Origin: JBDZVM01 sp040255675
GTDB taxonomy: Bacteria > Actinomycetota > Actinomycetes > Acidothermales > Acidothermaceae
Reading direction: 5' to 3'
Assembly (NCBI GenBank): GCA_040255675.1
Contig: JBDZVM010000002.1
Location: 124,001-188,000, forward strand
Length of the DNA stretch: 64,000 nucleotides
Below are positions 35,704-44,353 of the stretch, one piece after another. Each line of letters opens with the position of its first letter. Position 1 is the stretch's first letter. The notes below the pieces were generated by a model, which saw nothing but the letters and a program-made list of their open reading frames with translations, had not been told where the DNA came from and did no database searches. Both the position numbers and the translations under genes were made by a program.

Positions 35704-37056
35704 CTACCCACGCACGACGGCGAGCGCCGCGTCGCGCACTCTCGCCATCGTGGCGTCGTCGTCGGCTTCGACGTTGAGCCGAAGCAACGGCTCGGTATTT
35801 GACGCGCGGATGTTGAACCACCAGGTCGGCGCGGTGACCGTGAGGCCGTCGAGATCGTCGAGTTCGACACCTGGCTCGTTCTCGTACTTCTGCCTGACCG
35901 CGGCCATCACCGCCGATTGGTCGTGCACTGTCGAGTTGATTTCGCCCGACGCGACGTATCGCGAGTATTCGGCAGCGAGTTTCGAAAGCACGGTACCACC
36001 AGGGGTTTCACCGAGAGCGGCGAGAACATGCAAGGCCGCGAGCATTCCTGAATCGGCGCGCCAGAAATCACGGAAATAGTAATGCGCCGAATGCTCGCCG
36101 CCGAACACCGCGTTAGTCTCGGCCATCGTGCCCTTGATGAACGAATGGCCGACGCGGCTGCGCACCGGCACACCGCCGTGCTCGCGCACGATTTCTGGCA
36201 CTGCCTTGCTGGTGATGAGGTTGTAGATGATGCTCGAGCCAGGGGCCTTTTTTAGTTCGCGGACGGCGACCAAAGCGGTCACCGCTGACGGGGGCACGGT
36301 GATGCCACGCTCGTCGATGACGAAACAGCGGTCGGCGTCGCCGTCGAAGGCCAGCCCAATATCGGCGCCGGTTTCGCGGACTTTTGCCTGCAGGTCGACG
36401 AGGTTTTTCGGGTCGATCGGATTCGCTTCGTGATTCGGGAAATTACCGTCGAGTTCGAAATACATCGGCACGACGTCGAGCGGCAAGTCTTTCAACACAT
36501 GCGGCACCGTATAACCGCCCATTCCGTTGCCCGCGTCGACGACGACCTTCAAGGGCCGGATGTTCGACAGATCGACGAGCCCTCGAAGATAGCGAGCGTA
36601 GTTGTCGACGAGTTCGCGCTCGATGACGGTTCCGCGCGGTTTGCCGGACTCTGGCACGCCGTTTTGCGCGAGGTCGCGGATGTCGAGCAGGCCGGTTTCT
36701 TGGCCCACCGGCCGGGCGCCGGCGAGGCAGAGCTTGATGCCGTTGTATTTGGCCGGGTTGTGGCTGGCGGTGAACATCGCCCCCGGCATGTCGAGATAGC
36801 CCGCGGCGAAATAAAGCATGTCGGTGCTCGCCAGCCCGGCAAGGACGACGTCCGCGCCCTGACTTGTCGCGCCGTCGGCGAACGCGCGCGCGAACGGCCT
36901 CGACGAATCGCGCATGTCGTGCGCGACCACGATGCTCGGCGCGTTCGTGAAGTGGGCGAACGCGGCGCCCACCGCTCGCACGGTTTCTTCGTCGAGTTCG
37001 TCTGGTACCACGCCGCGAATGTCGTACGCCTTGACGATCTTGGACAGGTCGCGCAC
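35704..37056 (-). CDS. manB: Phosphomannomutase/phosphoglucomutase
   Basis: A 450-residue alpha-D-phosphohexomutase that turns mannose-6-phosphate into mannose-1-phosphate (and possibly the glucose equivalents), the precursor for GDP-mannose made by the pyrophosphorylase at 51.3 kb. Visible: the phosphoserine loop MFTASHNPAKYNG, the Mg-binding DGDADR, and the sugar-binding GGEHSAHYYF. The orthologue is mycobacterial Rv3257c. The start is GTG at 37056 (MRDLSKIVKAYDIRG) with GAGG upstream; longer forms run into non-homologous sequence. In relatives the next genes are Trm112 and the SIS isomerase; here they are 30 kb away beyond the secretion/signalling island. The name manB is also used for the pyrophosphorylase in mycobacteria. 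Confidence 0.95.
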   Translation of the reverse strand: MRDLSKIVKAYDIRGVVPDELDEETVRAVGAAFAHFTNAPSIVVAHDMRDSSRPFARAFADGATSQGADVVLAGLASTDMLYFAAGYLDMPGAMFTASHNPAKYNGIKLCLAGARPVGQETGLLDIRDLAQNGVPESGKPRGTVIERELVDNYARYLRGLVDLSNIRPLKVVVDAGNGMGGYTVPHVLKDLPLDVVPMYFELDGNFPNHEANPIDPKNLVDLQAKVRETGADIGLAFDGDADRCFVIDERGITVPPSAVTALVAVRELKKAPGSSIIYNLITSKAVPEIVREHGGVPVRSRVGHSFIKGTMAETNAVFGGEHSAHYYFRDFWRADSGMLAALHVLAALGETPGGTVLSKLAAEYSRYVASGEINSTVHDQSAVMAAVRQKYENEPGVELDDLDGLTVTAPTWWFNIRASNTEPLLRLNVEADDDATMARVRDAALAVVRG

Positions 37057-37104
37057 CGGATGCCGCCTCGTTCGATTGGTCGTCAGCCGACCCGTTGGGC
37101 GGCC

Positions 37105-37123
37105 GGCCGACACGACGTCGGCC
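37105..37123 (-). other. GC-rich hairpin between zinc-ribbon gene and phosphomannomutase
   Basis: GGCCGAC and GTCGGCC flank a five-base ACGAC loop (7 bp, 8 with the outer C-G pair). It lies between the stop of the zinc-ribbon gene and the phosphomannomutase start. There is no T-run after it on the minus strand, so it may be a weak terminator or a processing structure. Confidence 0.4.
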
Positions 37124-37159
37124 GTTGGCAGCCTACCCAGCGGACCGGTAACCCCGCAG

Positions 37160-37426
37160 TCAGGCGATTTTACGTGTCTTTTCGATGACGCTTTCAAACG
37201 AGAGCGGGCTGCCGTCTTGCACCCACCAGCGGTTTTCGCAGCGGTGACACGACGCGAAGCGGACGGCCGACCCGTCGGTGAGCGTCATCGCGATCGAGGT
37301 CACGTTCGCGGCACCGCAGATGTGGCACTTGGCCAAGACGCGTGCTTCCGGCTTGACGAGCGAGGCGGGACCGCTGAGCGGGGCGGCGACTTGGCGAGGT
37401 GTCCGGGGGGTGGTCGACTTCGGCAC
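37160..37426 (-). CDS. Small zinc-ribbon protein
   Basis: An 88-residue protein with two CxxC pairs (CHICG near 34 and CHRCE near 60), spaced as in a zinc ribbon, and a tryptophan pair (RWWVQDG) after the second. The GTG start has AGGAG five bases ahead. It lies between DUF3499 and phosphomannomutase in the same direction. Function unknown; the ribbon may bind nucleic acid or a protein. The N-terminal 25 residues are basic and proline-rich. Confidence 0.75.
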   Translation of the reverse strand: MPKSTTPRTPRQVAAPLSGPASLVKPEARVLAKCHICGAANVTSIAMTLTDGSAVRFASCHRCENRWWVQDGSPLSFESVIEKTRKIA

Positions 37427-37550
37427 GGAGGCTCCTCACGATCTCGTTCTTCAGGGAAGATCACTGATGAAAGATCACCCTGGTGGGCGGCGCCCGATCG
37501 GGTGACATCCCCCTATCGGCCTAACGGGCAAAAAACTTTAAGCCCCGCCA

Positions 37551-37600
37551 TGATCACGAAGACTTTTCGGCTCCTACGGGGGTAAAAGTCTTCGCGATCA
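37551..37600 (+). repeat. Hairpin repeat, copy A
   Basis: A 50-base imperfect palindrome: TGATCACGAAGACTTTT on the left, AAAAGTCTTCGCGATCA on the right, loop CGGCTCCTACGGGGGT. One of four copies in the window (also 57858, 58954, 59318), all in the same orientation. The TGA of its right end is the stop codon of the leftward DUF3499 gene. Confidence 0.9.
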
Positions 37601-37969
37601 CTGGGGAGGCGGTGACTTCAGCACGCGCAGGTGACCGCGGCGACCCTGAGTCGGCACCTCCGCCGACGCGCCGAGCTGATCGGGAACGGCCGGCCGGGCA
37701 GCTTCGCGGACGGCGTCGGCAAGCGCCTCCAAGTCGTCGGGCGTCGGCCCGACGGGCTCCGCTACTTCGAGCCGCACGATCTCCCAGCCGCGAGGCGCGG
37801 TCAATCGTGCCGAGTGCATGGCGCACAAGTCGTAGCAATGTGGCTCGGCGTAGGTCGCGAGCGGGCCGAGCACCGCGGTCGACTCGGCATAGATATACGT
37901 GAGCGTGGCGACGGCCGGCTGGCCACATGCCGTGCGCGTACACCGACGAAGGCGAGAAACACCACTCAC
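37598..37969 (-). CDS. DUF3499 family protein
   Basis: A 123-residue protein matching the actinobacterial DUF3499 family (mycobacterial Rv3258c). Four cysteines (CTRTACG, HCYDLCAMH) are placed like a metal site; YIYAESTAVLGPL and the RGWEIVRLE stretch are family features. Function unknown. The GTG start has only a weak ribosome-binding site and faces the divergent zincin-like gene, as in mycobacteria. The stop codon lies in hairpin repeat copy A, so the last residue or two may have been set by insertion of that repeat. Confidence 0.85.
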   Translation of the reverse strand: MSGVSRLRRCTRTACGQPAVATLTYIYAESTAVLGPLATYAEPHCYDLCAMHSARLTAPRGWEIVRLEVAEPVGPTPDDLEALADAVREAARPAVPDQLGASAEVPTQGRRGHLRVLKSPPPQ

Positions 37970-38117
37970 GAGCGCGAAGGCTAGTCGTCCGAAGGCTCGC
38001 GCGCCTCGAAACCAGCCTCGGAGTCGACCGCGTGTCGCGGATCTGCCACGAACCCGCCGTCAGCCCGGCTCGCGCCGTGCGACCGGACGGGCAATCCGGC
38101 GACTACGCTCGCTCCAT

Positions 38118-38570
38118 GTGAGCGACCCACAGATCCGCCGTCGTCGTGACCGCCGCGGACGTGGCATGCGCGGCCCGCTGGCGCCGTCCGGCTTGCCGAT
38201 CGCCCGCACTCGCGCCGAAGCGTTCGACGATCTCGTGCTCGACGCCGTCGAACACCTCGAGTCTCGGTGGGGAGCCCAACTCGAACGCGTGCAGTTCGCC
38301 GTCGAAGACGTCCCGCCGCCGCGCCTGCTCGGGCGCGACGCCGCTGAACCCGTGCCGCTCGGTTGGTTCGTCGCGGCCACGGCGAGCGCGCCGGCCCAGG
38401 TGATCGTGTATCGACGTCCGATCGAGGCACGGGCGCTCGAGGCAGGCGAGCTGGCCGAACTCGTGCACGACGTCGTCGTCGAGGAGGTCGCCGAACTGCT
38501 CGGCCTCGATCCCGAAACAGTCGATCCGCATTACGGCGAAGGTTGGGACGACGACTCCGACGGCGAATGA
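38118..38570 (+). CDS. Zincin-like (PF06262-type) protein with degenerate active site
   Basis: A 150-residue orthologue of mycobacterial Rv3259, usually named a metallopeptidase family protein. The motif that should read HExxHxxG is EEVAELLG near residue 128, in HDVVVEEVAELLGLDPETVD: both zinc histidines are Glu. It probably does not bind catalytic zinc in the standard way. The GTG at 38118 is chosen because it gives the family length and clears the DUF3499 start; an ATG 15 codons further in is possible. The acidic tail (WDDDSDGE) is typical. Confidence 0.75.
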   Translation: MSDPQIRRRRDRRGRGMRGPLAPSGLPIARTRAEAFDDLVLDAVEHLESRWGAQLERVQFAVEDVPPPRLLGRDAAEPVPLGWFVAATASAPAQVIVYRRPIEARALEAGELAELVHDVVVEEVAELLGLDPETVDPHYGEGWDDDSDGE

Positions 38571-38604
38571 GGACGGCGAGCAAGGACGCGATTGAGCGAG
38601 CTGC

Positions 38605-40218
38605 TTACTCGCCAGGCGGCGCGCCGCTTTCGCCGCCGTCCGGCACGTCGGACGGCGGATCGGACGGCAGATCAGACGGCAGATCAGACGGCAGATCAGA
38701 CGGCAAATCGGACGGCGGCTCGCCCGACGGCGTCGCGGCCGGCGACCGCACGGGGATCGGCAGCCCGGCCATCGGATCAGCCTGCACGACCGGCCGCCGC
38801 AACGACGTGACATGCGCGCGCAGCGGGAACGACGTGATGCCCGCCGATCCACCCGACGACTCTTGCACCACCCAAGCCGCGTAGACCGGCCCGCCGGGGC
38901 CGGGCTCGAGCGTAATCCCGGGCGCGGGGTCGCTCGACAGCGAACGAAGGTCGACGGTCAGCGTGGTACCGCCCGCGACGTTCAGCGGGCTTACCAGCTG
39001 CCGCGACGTCGGGCTCGACGGAATCAAGGTGAGGGTCGGGTGCGCGTCTTCGGCCGGCGCGGTCAGCAGCAGCCGCGTTCGCTGCCCAGCGCCCGATTCG
39101 CCGCCCGGCACGATCACCGGCCCCGACAGTGGCGGCGCCGCGGCCGTGATCGCGATATCGGAGCCGCCCGACGCGTCTTTCGGCAGCGTCGACACGGCGG
39201 CGGCAACGACGGGTTCGGACGACGTGACCAGCACCGCGCCGTCCGCCTTGTTCAACGCCGGCGCGAGATCGACGCTTTCGACCTGGCCAGCGGGAAGGTC
39301 GATCTCGTCGAGTTCGGTCGGGGTGGTGAAGCCGTCGGCCGTTACCACGGTGACGTGCACGGCCGCGTCGACGTCACCGGGAGCCGACAGGATCAACCGG
39401 CGTCCGCCGTCACCGCCGACGATGCCCGTGACGACCTGCTTCGTGGCTGGCGCTTGCGTTTGCGGCACCCATTCGACGCCAAGCGGGATCGAGCCGTCCT
39501 CGGTGTCGTAGCGGATCGCCGGCGCCACGCGACCCGACGTCGTGGTCACGTGCACGGCGACGTTCGAAAATCCGGGCGCGATCGTGTCGAGCCTGATCGC
39601 GGTTTGGCTGTGGGGCGGCACCTGCACGCCGTTCTGCGCGTCAGCGCGCGCCGGCTGGTCGTCGGCGTAAATCCCGATATCGACACTTGCCGCGACGTCG
39701 TCGACGTTGCCGAGCAATAAGGTCGCGTGCGCGCCGACGCCGGTCGAGAACCCGGCGAACCACGCGTCGGTGGTCGGCTCGCCGCACGGCGTCGCCGACA
39801 GCTGCAACGACGAAGCGATCTTTTGCCGCGTGACCTGCGCCACCCCGACGCTCGCCGCCGACTGCCCGTCGATCGCGACCCGCACCGGGCCGACCGTCTT
39901 CGGCCCGGCCACGGCCCACGCGTGCCCGGGTGTGACCTTCACGTCGCCGGGCACGCCGTCGGGATCGAGCGGAGCGGTGCTGATCGACGACCCGAAGTCG
40001 TCGGTCGACGCGTCCGCGTAGGCGAGGTAGGCGGCACCGCCGGCCGGCTGACCTCCCGCCTGCGGGCAGACGAGCGCGCGATCTGTGAGTGGGACGGCGG
40101 CGGGCGGCGGCGTCGCCGAGGCGCTGACCGCCGCGGGCTTCGTCGCCTCGGCATAGCCGATCACGCCCGCGACGACGAGGACGACGAGGACGGCGAGCAG
40201 TCGCGGGTCGCGTCTCAC
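38605..40218 (-). CDS. DUF5719 family exported protein
   Basis: A 537-residue secreted or membrane-anchored protein with an N-terminal hydrophobic segment (LLAVLVVLVVAGVIGYAEA). The body is beta-rich, as in DUF5719 proteins found next to GT2 glycosyltransferases in actinobacteria. The C-terminus is a Pro-Ser-Asp-Leu repeat. The GTG start overlaps the glycosyltransferase stop (GTGA), so the two are coupled and probably act together in cell-envelope glycan work. Function unknown at the biochemical level. Confidence 0.85.
   Translation of the reverse strand: MRRDPRLLAVLVVLVVAGVIGYAEATKPAAVSASATPPPAAVPLTDRALVCPQAGGQPAGGAAYLAYADASTDDFGSSISTAPLDPDGVPGDVKVTPGHAWAVAGPKTVGPVRVAIDGQSAASVGVAQVTRQKIASSLQLSATPCGEPTTDAWFAGFSTGVGAHATLLLGNVDDVAASVDIGIYADDQPARADAQNGVQVPPHSQTAIRLDTIAPGFSNVAVHVTTTSGRVAPAIRYDTEDGSIPLGVEWVPQTQAPATKQVVTGIVGGDGGRRLILSAPGDVDAAVHVTVVTADGFTTPTELDEIDLPAGQVESVDLAPALNKADGAVLVTSSEPVVAAAVSTLPKDASGGSDIAITAAAPPLSGPVIVPGGESGAGQRTRLLLTAPAEDAHPTLTLIPSSPTSRQLVSPLNVAGGTTLTVDLRSLSSDPAPGITLEPGPGGPVYAAWVVQESSGGSAGITSFPLRAHVTSLRRPVVQADPMAGLPIPVRSPAATPSGEPPSDLPSDLPSDLPSDLPSDPPSDVPDGGESGAPPGE
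38651..38722. repeat. 12-bp tandem repeat coding PSDL units
   Basis: Six 12-base units; the three central ones are identical (GACGGCAGATCA), with diverged units outside. They lie in frame at the C-terminal end of the DUF5719 gene. Too short and spacerless for a CRISPR. Confidence 0.92.
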
Positions 40219-43200
40219 AACCCGGCCCTCACGTGTTCGGCCACAGCAAGCTCCGGCTCGACGTCGTCCGGACGCCGAACCGCTCGCTGTTCACCGGCGC
40301 GGCGTCCGGCGGGGACGGCCGCGGCGAGCACCAGCAGGGTCGCGACGAGTTCGAAGATCAGCCAACGACCGCGGTGGTCGTCGTCCCGGTAGACGAGGAT
40401 GTCGGCAGATTGACTCGTCGGCAGAACGAACGCTTGCACACCCTGGTCTGTGGTCGGCGGCAGCGGCACGTGCTCGCCCGGGTCGGGTCCAACCGCGACC
40501 GCCTGCCACCGCGGTGAAGGAGCCTCGGCAAGCACTAAGAGCCGCGGGTTGTCGGAATAGGCGACATGGATCGGCGGCGTCTGGCGCCCGACCGCGCCGG
40601 CCGTCTCGGGCAACTCTCGCGAGCCGTCGGCGCCACCGGCGATCACCAACCGACCGGCGACCCCGTTTACTTCCCACACCTGCCAGCCGGCGTCGCCGGC
40701 CTTGGGCACGAGGCCACCGGCTGTCGCGATCACCTCGTTCAACGGGGCATCGCTTCGCACCAGCACGTACCGGACGCCGAGTTCGGCAAGTTCGGCGGCG
40801 GCGCGGTCTCCGAAACCACCCGCGAGATCTGCCACGGCACGGTCGAACCGCGCCTGAAAGGCTCGATCCGCGGGAAGGTCGGCATCCGCGAGCGCGGGCG
40901 AGCGATCACGCAGCACCGCGTAGTCGACCTGGCCAGGTGTCTGGTCGGACCGCAACACCACGGTGCGTGGCTGGTCGCCGCTCGCTGCCGGGTCGGTGAC
41001 GAAAGCGGGCAGGACGTCGGTAGCGCCGGCCCGCAGCAGCGGGCCGGTGCCGCGCACGACCCACAGGGCCCCGGCAACCACCGGCGTCGCCAGCGCCCCG
41101 AGCGTCACGACGACGGCCACAGGCTGACGCCAACCGAAACTGATCGCGGCGAGCCTGGCGCGCAGCCGGGTGCCGGCCATGGCCGCCGACACCAAGACGC
41201 CGGCGGCCACAAGAGCGGTGGCCGTGCCCGGCCAGCCCGGCACGGCCGCGGGGGCGCCCGGCGCCTGCACGCTGAGGTACGAGATCCACACGCCGCCGGC
41301 GATGCCGACGATCGCCAGCGTCCAGCCGAGCAGCGCCGGCCACGGTCGCGTGCGCCGCAACAAGCCGGCAAAGCCGGCGAGGACGACGACCGCGAACAGC
41401 CACGTCGGAGGCGTGCCAGGGCCCCCGGGGTGCAGCAACAGCACGCTGAACGGATCGAGCCGATCGGCTTGCAGCCCGGGCGCCGATTGGCCCAGCCCGG
41501 TTGCCAGCAACGCCGGGTGGTCGACGACATGCGTCGTCCATGGCATGGCCAGCACAGGCGGCACGGCCAGCAGCGCGGCAGCCCGCGCGACCGCCCGCCC
41601 GGATCGGCGAAATATCCCGGCTACCAGCGCGGCGAAGAAAACCGGCGCGAGCAGCACGTACAGCACCGGGTCGAACACGGCGCCCACAGTGAACGCAATC
41701 GCCGCGGCCCAGGCCGGGCGCATCACGGGCGTCGTCCGCATCACTCGAGGTCGGCCGCCTTGCTCCGGTAGACGGGCAACGGCGTCGGTAACAGCGTCGG
41801 TAACGGCGTCGGTAACAGCGTCGTTAACAGTGCCGGCGATCTGGCGAGCTTCGCGATAACGCGGCACGAGCACCGGCAGCAACGCGCGCGCCGCGGCGGC
41901 AAGAACAGCCGGCAGCATGATGACGGCGACGCAGGTGCCGAGCCGTCCGGTCGCTACGGCACCGGTGCCGACCGGCAGCAGCGCGTAGACGGCGGCGAGC
42001 CACACCCGCAGCCTGCGCGACGGCGCGAGGCGGCGAGCCGACACGTAGGCGACGAGCCCCGCGAGCGGCACGGCGCCGAGCAAGAGCACCTGGACGGCGA
42101 GACGCGCGCTGCCGAAAAGCACAGTCGCGAGGACGGCGAGCAGCGCCACGTACGGCGGCGCCGGGGTCCAGCTGCCGAGCCCGGTCGCGTGCCAACTCTC
42201 GGTGTAGGTGCGCCACAAATCGCTCGCGCCGGTCGGAGCCGGCAGCAGCGCCCCACCGTAAAGGGCGCCGGTGAGCACATGCCGTTCGGCGATCAGCGAG
42301 ACCACCAGCAACGCGGCGACGAGCACCACGCCCGGCTGCGTGGCCACGCGCGCGATGAGGCTTCGCTGGTCGCGGTCGTCGGCGGCGCCGACGACTGCGA
42401 GGCGCTGCCCGAACGATTCGGCGTAATTCCTGAATCGGCTGCCGCGCGGTGCCAGCAACGAAGAGATGTCGCCAGACGGGACGACCCGCTTGGGCGAGCG
42501 CACCCGTCGGGCCCGAAGCAGGCGCAGCGGGCGGCCGAACACCGCGACCATGGCGCCGAGCTCGTCGAACGCGTCGACCGGGCGCTTGATCAAGACGAAC
42601 GCGACAGATCGGAGCACGCACGCGAGCACCAGCCGAACGGCGATCCACGGCAGCCACAGCGGGGCCGCGTTGACCAGCAGGGTGTAGAGCGCCGCTCGGC
42701 GGTCGCGGCGACGCCGCGACGATGGGCTGGGGTGGCGACCGCGACCTGACGATGGGCTCAGGTCGCCGCGTGCGGGTGCGGCCGAGTCGCGGCGGCGCGA
42801 CGTGGCCGCGGCGTGAACGTTCGACGCCGCCGAAGCATGGAAGGGCGCCGTCGCGTGGATGCGTCGCTGCCCGCTCGCCGCTGCTTCAGCGTGGTAGACG
42901 ACCGCACGCGGGCAGACGACGACGCTGTAACCGGCGAGGTTCGCCCGCCAGCCGAAGTCGAGGTCGTCGCGGAAAAGCGGGAGGGCTTGGTCGAATCCGC
43001 CGAGCGCGTGCCAGGCATCGCGCCGCACCAGCATGCCGGCCGTGCTCACCGCGAGCACCCCGCGCACGCCATCGTGCTGGCCATGGTCGAGTTCGCCCTG
43101 CTCGAGGCCCGTCTCCCGGCGCCCGCCGCGATCGACGGTGACGCCGACTTCGAGCAGCACCCGCCGATCGTCCCAACCCCGCAGCTTGGGGCCGATGATC

Positions 43201-43616
43201 GCGGCTGACGGCATCTCGTCGGCGAGTTCCAGCAGCCGGTGCAAGGCGTCGAGAGCCGGCGCGCTGTCGTCGTGCAGCAGCCAGATCCACTCGACCGACT
43301 CGCGACCGTCCGATCCGGCTACCGCGACAGCGGGGGCGGTGGCGAAGGCCGAGACTGCCATGTGTGCCGCCGCCGAAAACCCGGTGCGGCGAGGCGCGGC
43401 CAGCACGCTCGACGCGCCGGCTGCCCGTTCGAGCAGATCCCGGGTTTCGTCGCGGCTGCCGGTGTCGACGGCGACAAAACGCTGTACCGGACGGCGCTGG
43501 CTCTTCACCGCGGCAAGCGTCGTGGGCAGCCAGCGCGCGCCGTCGTGCGCGACGAGAACCGCGGTGACGACGTGATGGGGGCGCGCTAGTTGGTCTTGTC
43601 TCGTAGCAGGAGGCAT
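40215..43616 (-). CDS. Large membrane glycosyltransferase (GT2 fused to multi-pass domain)
   Basis: An 1133-residue protein. Residues 15-260 are a family 2 glycosyltransferase: TAVLVAHDGARWLPTTL, VDTGSRDET, a DDS in WLLHDDSAPALDAL, and FRDDLDFGWR. A basic, low-complexity stretch follows, then many membrane helices (about 310-830) and a periplasm-like C-terminal domain ending in one more helix near 1095. The sugar and acceptor are unknown; cell-wall polymer assembly is likely. It is coupled to DUF5719. The ATG at 43616 has no evident ribosome-binding site and is preceded by three GGGTCAT repeats, so the start is less sure. Confidence 0.88.
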   Translation of the reverse strand: MPPATRQDQLARPHHVVTAVLVAHDGARWLPTTLAAVKSQRRPVQRFVAVDTGSRDETRDLLERAAGASSVLAAPRRTGFSAAAHMAVSAFATAPAVAVAGSDGRESVEWIWLLHDDSAPALDALHRLLELADEMPSAAIIGPKLRGWDDRRVLLEVGVTVDRGGRRETGLEQGELDHGQHDGVRGVLAVSTAGMLVRRDAWHALGGFDQALPLFRDDLDFGWRANLAGYSVVVCPRAVVYHAEAAASGQRRIHATAPFHASAASNVHAAATSRRRDSAAPARGDLSPSSGRGRHPSPSSRRRRDRRAALYTLLVNAAPLWLPWIAVRLVLACVLRSVAFVLIKRPVDAFDELGAMVAVFGRPLRLLRARRVRSPKRVVPSGDISSLLAPRGSRFRNYAESFGQRLAVVGAADDRDQRSLIARVATQPGVVLVAALLVVSLIAERHVLTGALYGGALLPAPTGASDLWRTYTESWHATGLGSWTPAPPYVALLAVLATVLFGSARLAVQVLLLGAVPLAGLVAYVSARRLAPSRRLRVWLAAVYALLPVGTGAVATGRLGTCVAVIMLPAVLAAAARALLPVLVPRYREARQIAGTVNDAVTDAVTDAVTDAVARLPEQGGRPRVMRTTPVMRPAWAAAIAFTVGAVFDPVLYVLLAPVFFAALVAGIFRRSGRAVARAAALLAVPPVLAMPWTTHVVDHPALLATGLGQSAPGLQADRLDPFSVLLLHPGGPGTPPTWLFAVVVLAGFAGLLRRTRPWPALLGWTLAIVGIAGGVWISYLSVQAPGAPAAVPGWPGTATALVAAGVLVSAAMAGTRLRARLAAISFGWRQPVAVVVTLGALATPVVAGALWVVRGTGPLLRAGATDVLPAFVTDPAASGDQPRTVVLRSDQTPGQVDYAVLRDRSPALADADLPADRAFQARFDRAVADLAGGFGDRAAAELAELGVRYVLVRSDAPLNEVIATAGGLVPKAGDAGWQVWEVNGVAGRLVIAGGADGSRELPETAGAVGRQTPPIHVAYSDNPRLLVLAEAPSPRWQAVAVGPDPGEHVPLPPTTDQGVQAFVLPTSQSADILVYRDDDHRGRWLIFELVATLLVLAAAVPAGRRAGEQRAVRRPDDVEPELAVAEHVRAGL
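41781..41828. repeat. 12-bp tandem repeat coding VTDA units
   Basis: Four units of (G/A)GCGTCGGTAAC, the last with GTT for GGT, inside the GT2 gene; read on the minus strand as repeated Val-Thr-Asp-Ala. In a loop between membrane helices, so length change should be tolerated. Confidence 0.88.
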
Positions 43617-43626
43617 AAGGACGACG

Positions 43627-43667
43627 GGGTCATTGTGAGCGCAGGGTCATGAATGCGACGGGGTCAT
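43627..43667. promoter_or_regulatory. Three GGGTCAT repeats at 17-bp spacing upstream of GT2
   Basis: GGGTCAT occurs at 43627-43633, 43644-43650 and 43661-43667, exactly 17 bases apart; the outer two extend to CGACGGGGTCAT. They lie 11-51 bases upstream of the glycosyltransferase start. Regular direct spacing near one and a half helical turns is like an iteron-type operator. The binding protein is unknown. Confidence 0.45.
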
Positions 43668-43830
43668 CGGTTGGGGCACGGCGCGGACGCCGCGAGGGGA
43701 CGCCTCACCCTACGCGATGATCCGTGACTTGCCAGAACCTAGAGGGAATTCGAGCAGATCAAGCCAGTTCGAGGACGGCGGATCTGACTACCTCGAGCGC
43801 GGTACCCTGTCCCGCGACTAACTGACTCCG

Positions 43831-44112
43831 CTAACTGACTCTGCGCTTCAACCGTCGGCGTTCGCGCTCCGACAGGCCACCCCAGATACCGAAACGCTCG
43901 TCGTGAGCGAGCGCGTACTCCAAGCATTCCGCGCGCACCGGACAGGTTTGGCAAATGCGCTTCGCCTCTCGGGTCGATCCGCCTTTCTCCGGAAAGAACG
44001 CTTCTGGATCAGTCTGCGCGCACAGCGCGCGATCCTGCCAGCGGAGCTCCTCTTCGACGTCGAGCGGGAACACCATGTCGACATCAGTGACGCCGCTCAT
44101 GCCGAAATTCAT
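43831..44112 (-). CDS. whiB2: WhiB2-type iron-sulfur transcription factor
   Basis: A 93-residue WhiB protein with the four [4Fe-4S] cysteines C30, C53, C56 and C62 (C-x22-C-x2-C-x5-C), the GIWGG turn (74-78), and a basic C-terminal RERRRLKRR for DNA contact. Position next to fbiA and the zincin/DUF3499 block identifies it with WhiB2/WhmD, which controls septation in relatives. The frame is open 40 codons upstream; the ATG at 44112 has GGGAGAG ahead and gives the family length. It is transcribed away from fbiA across a 241-base control region. Confidence 0.93.
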   Translation of the reverse strand: MNFGMSGVTDVDMVFPLDVEEELRWQDRALCAQTDPEAFFPEKGGSTREAKRICQTCPVRAECLEYALAHDERFGIWGGLSERERRRLKRRVS

Positions 44113-44353
44113 GGCGCTCTCCCGGCCCATGCCGCCGTGCAACGGGTTGACGTCTCGAACGTCGGTCACCGCGCACCTCCTCGACCCTTCGTCTGCGTCG
44201 CGGCACTCCGCTGTGCCGGTCACAGAGAACACGATTGGAATTACATGCGCGTCATTACCCGCTAGTCAAGCCGGACGGTGATATTCGCTTCCCGCTCGGG
44301 CGCCAAGCGACCCGCGAGACGCCCCGAACATCGGCTTCTGCGACGATGCCGCC

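Noticed and set aside
38651..38722. CRISPR-like array
   Set aside because: Units are 12 bases with no spacers and are in frame within a coding gene.
43739..43954. 71-codon minus-strand frame near whiB2
   Set aside because: It overlaps the whiB2 coding region in another frame, with no ribosome-binding site or similarity.
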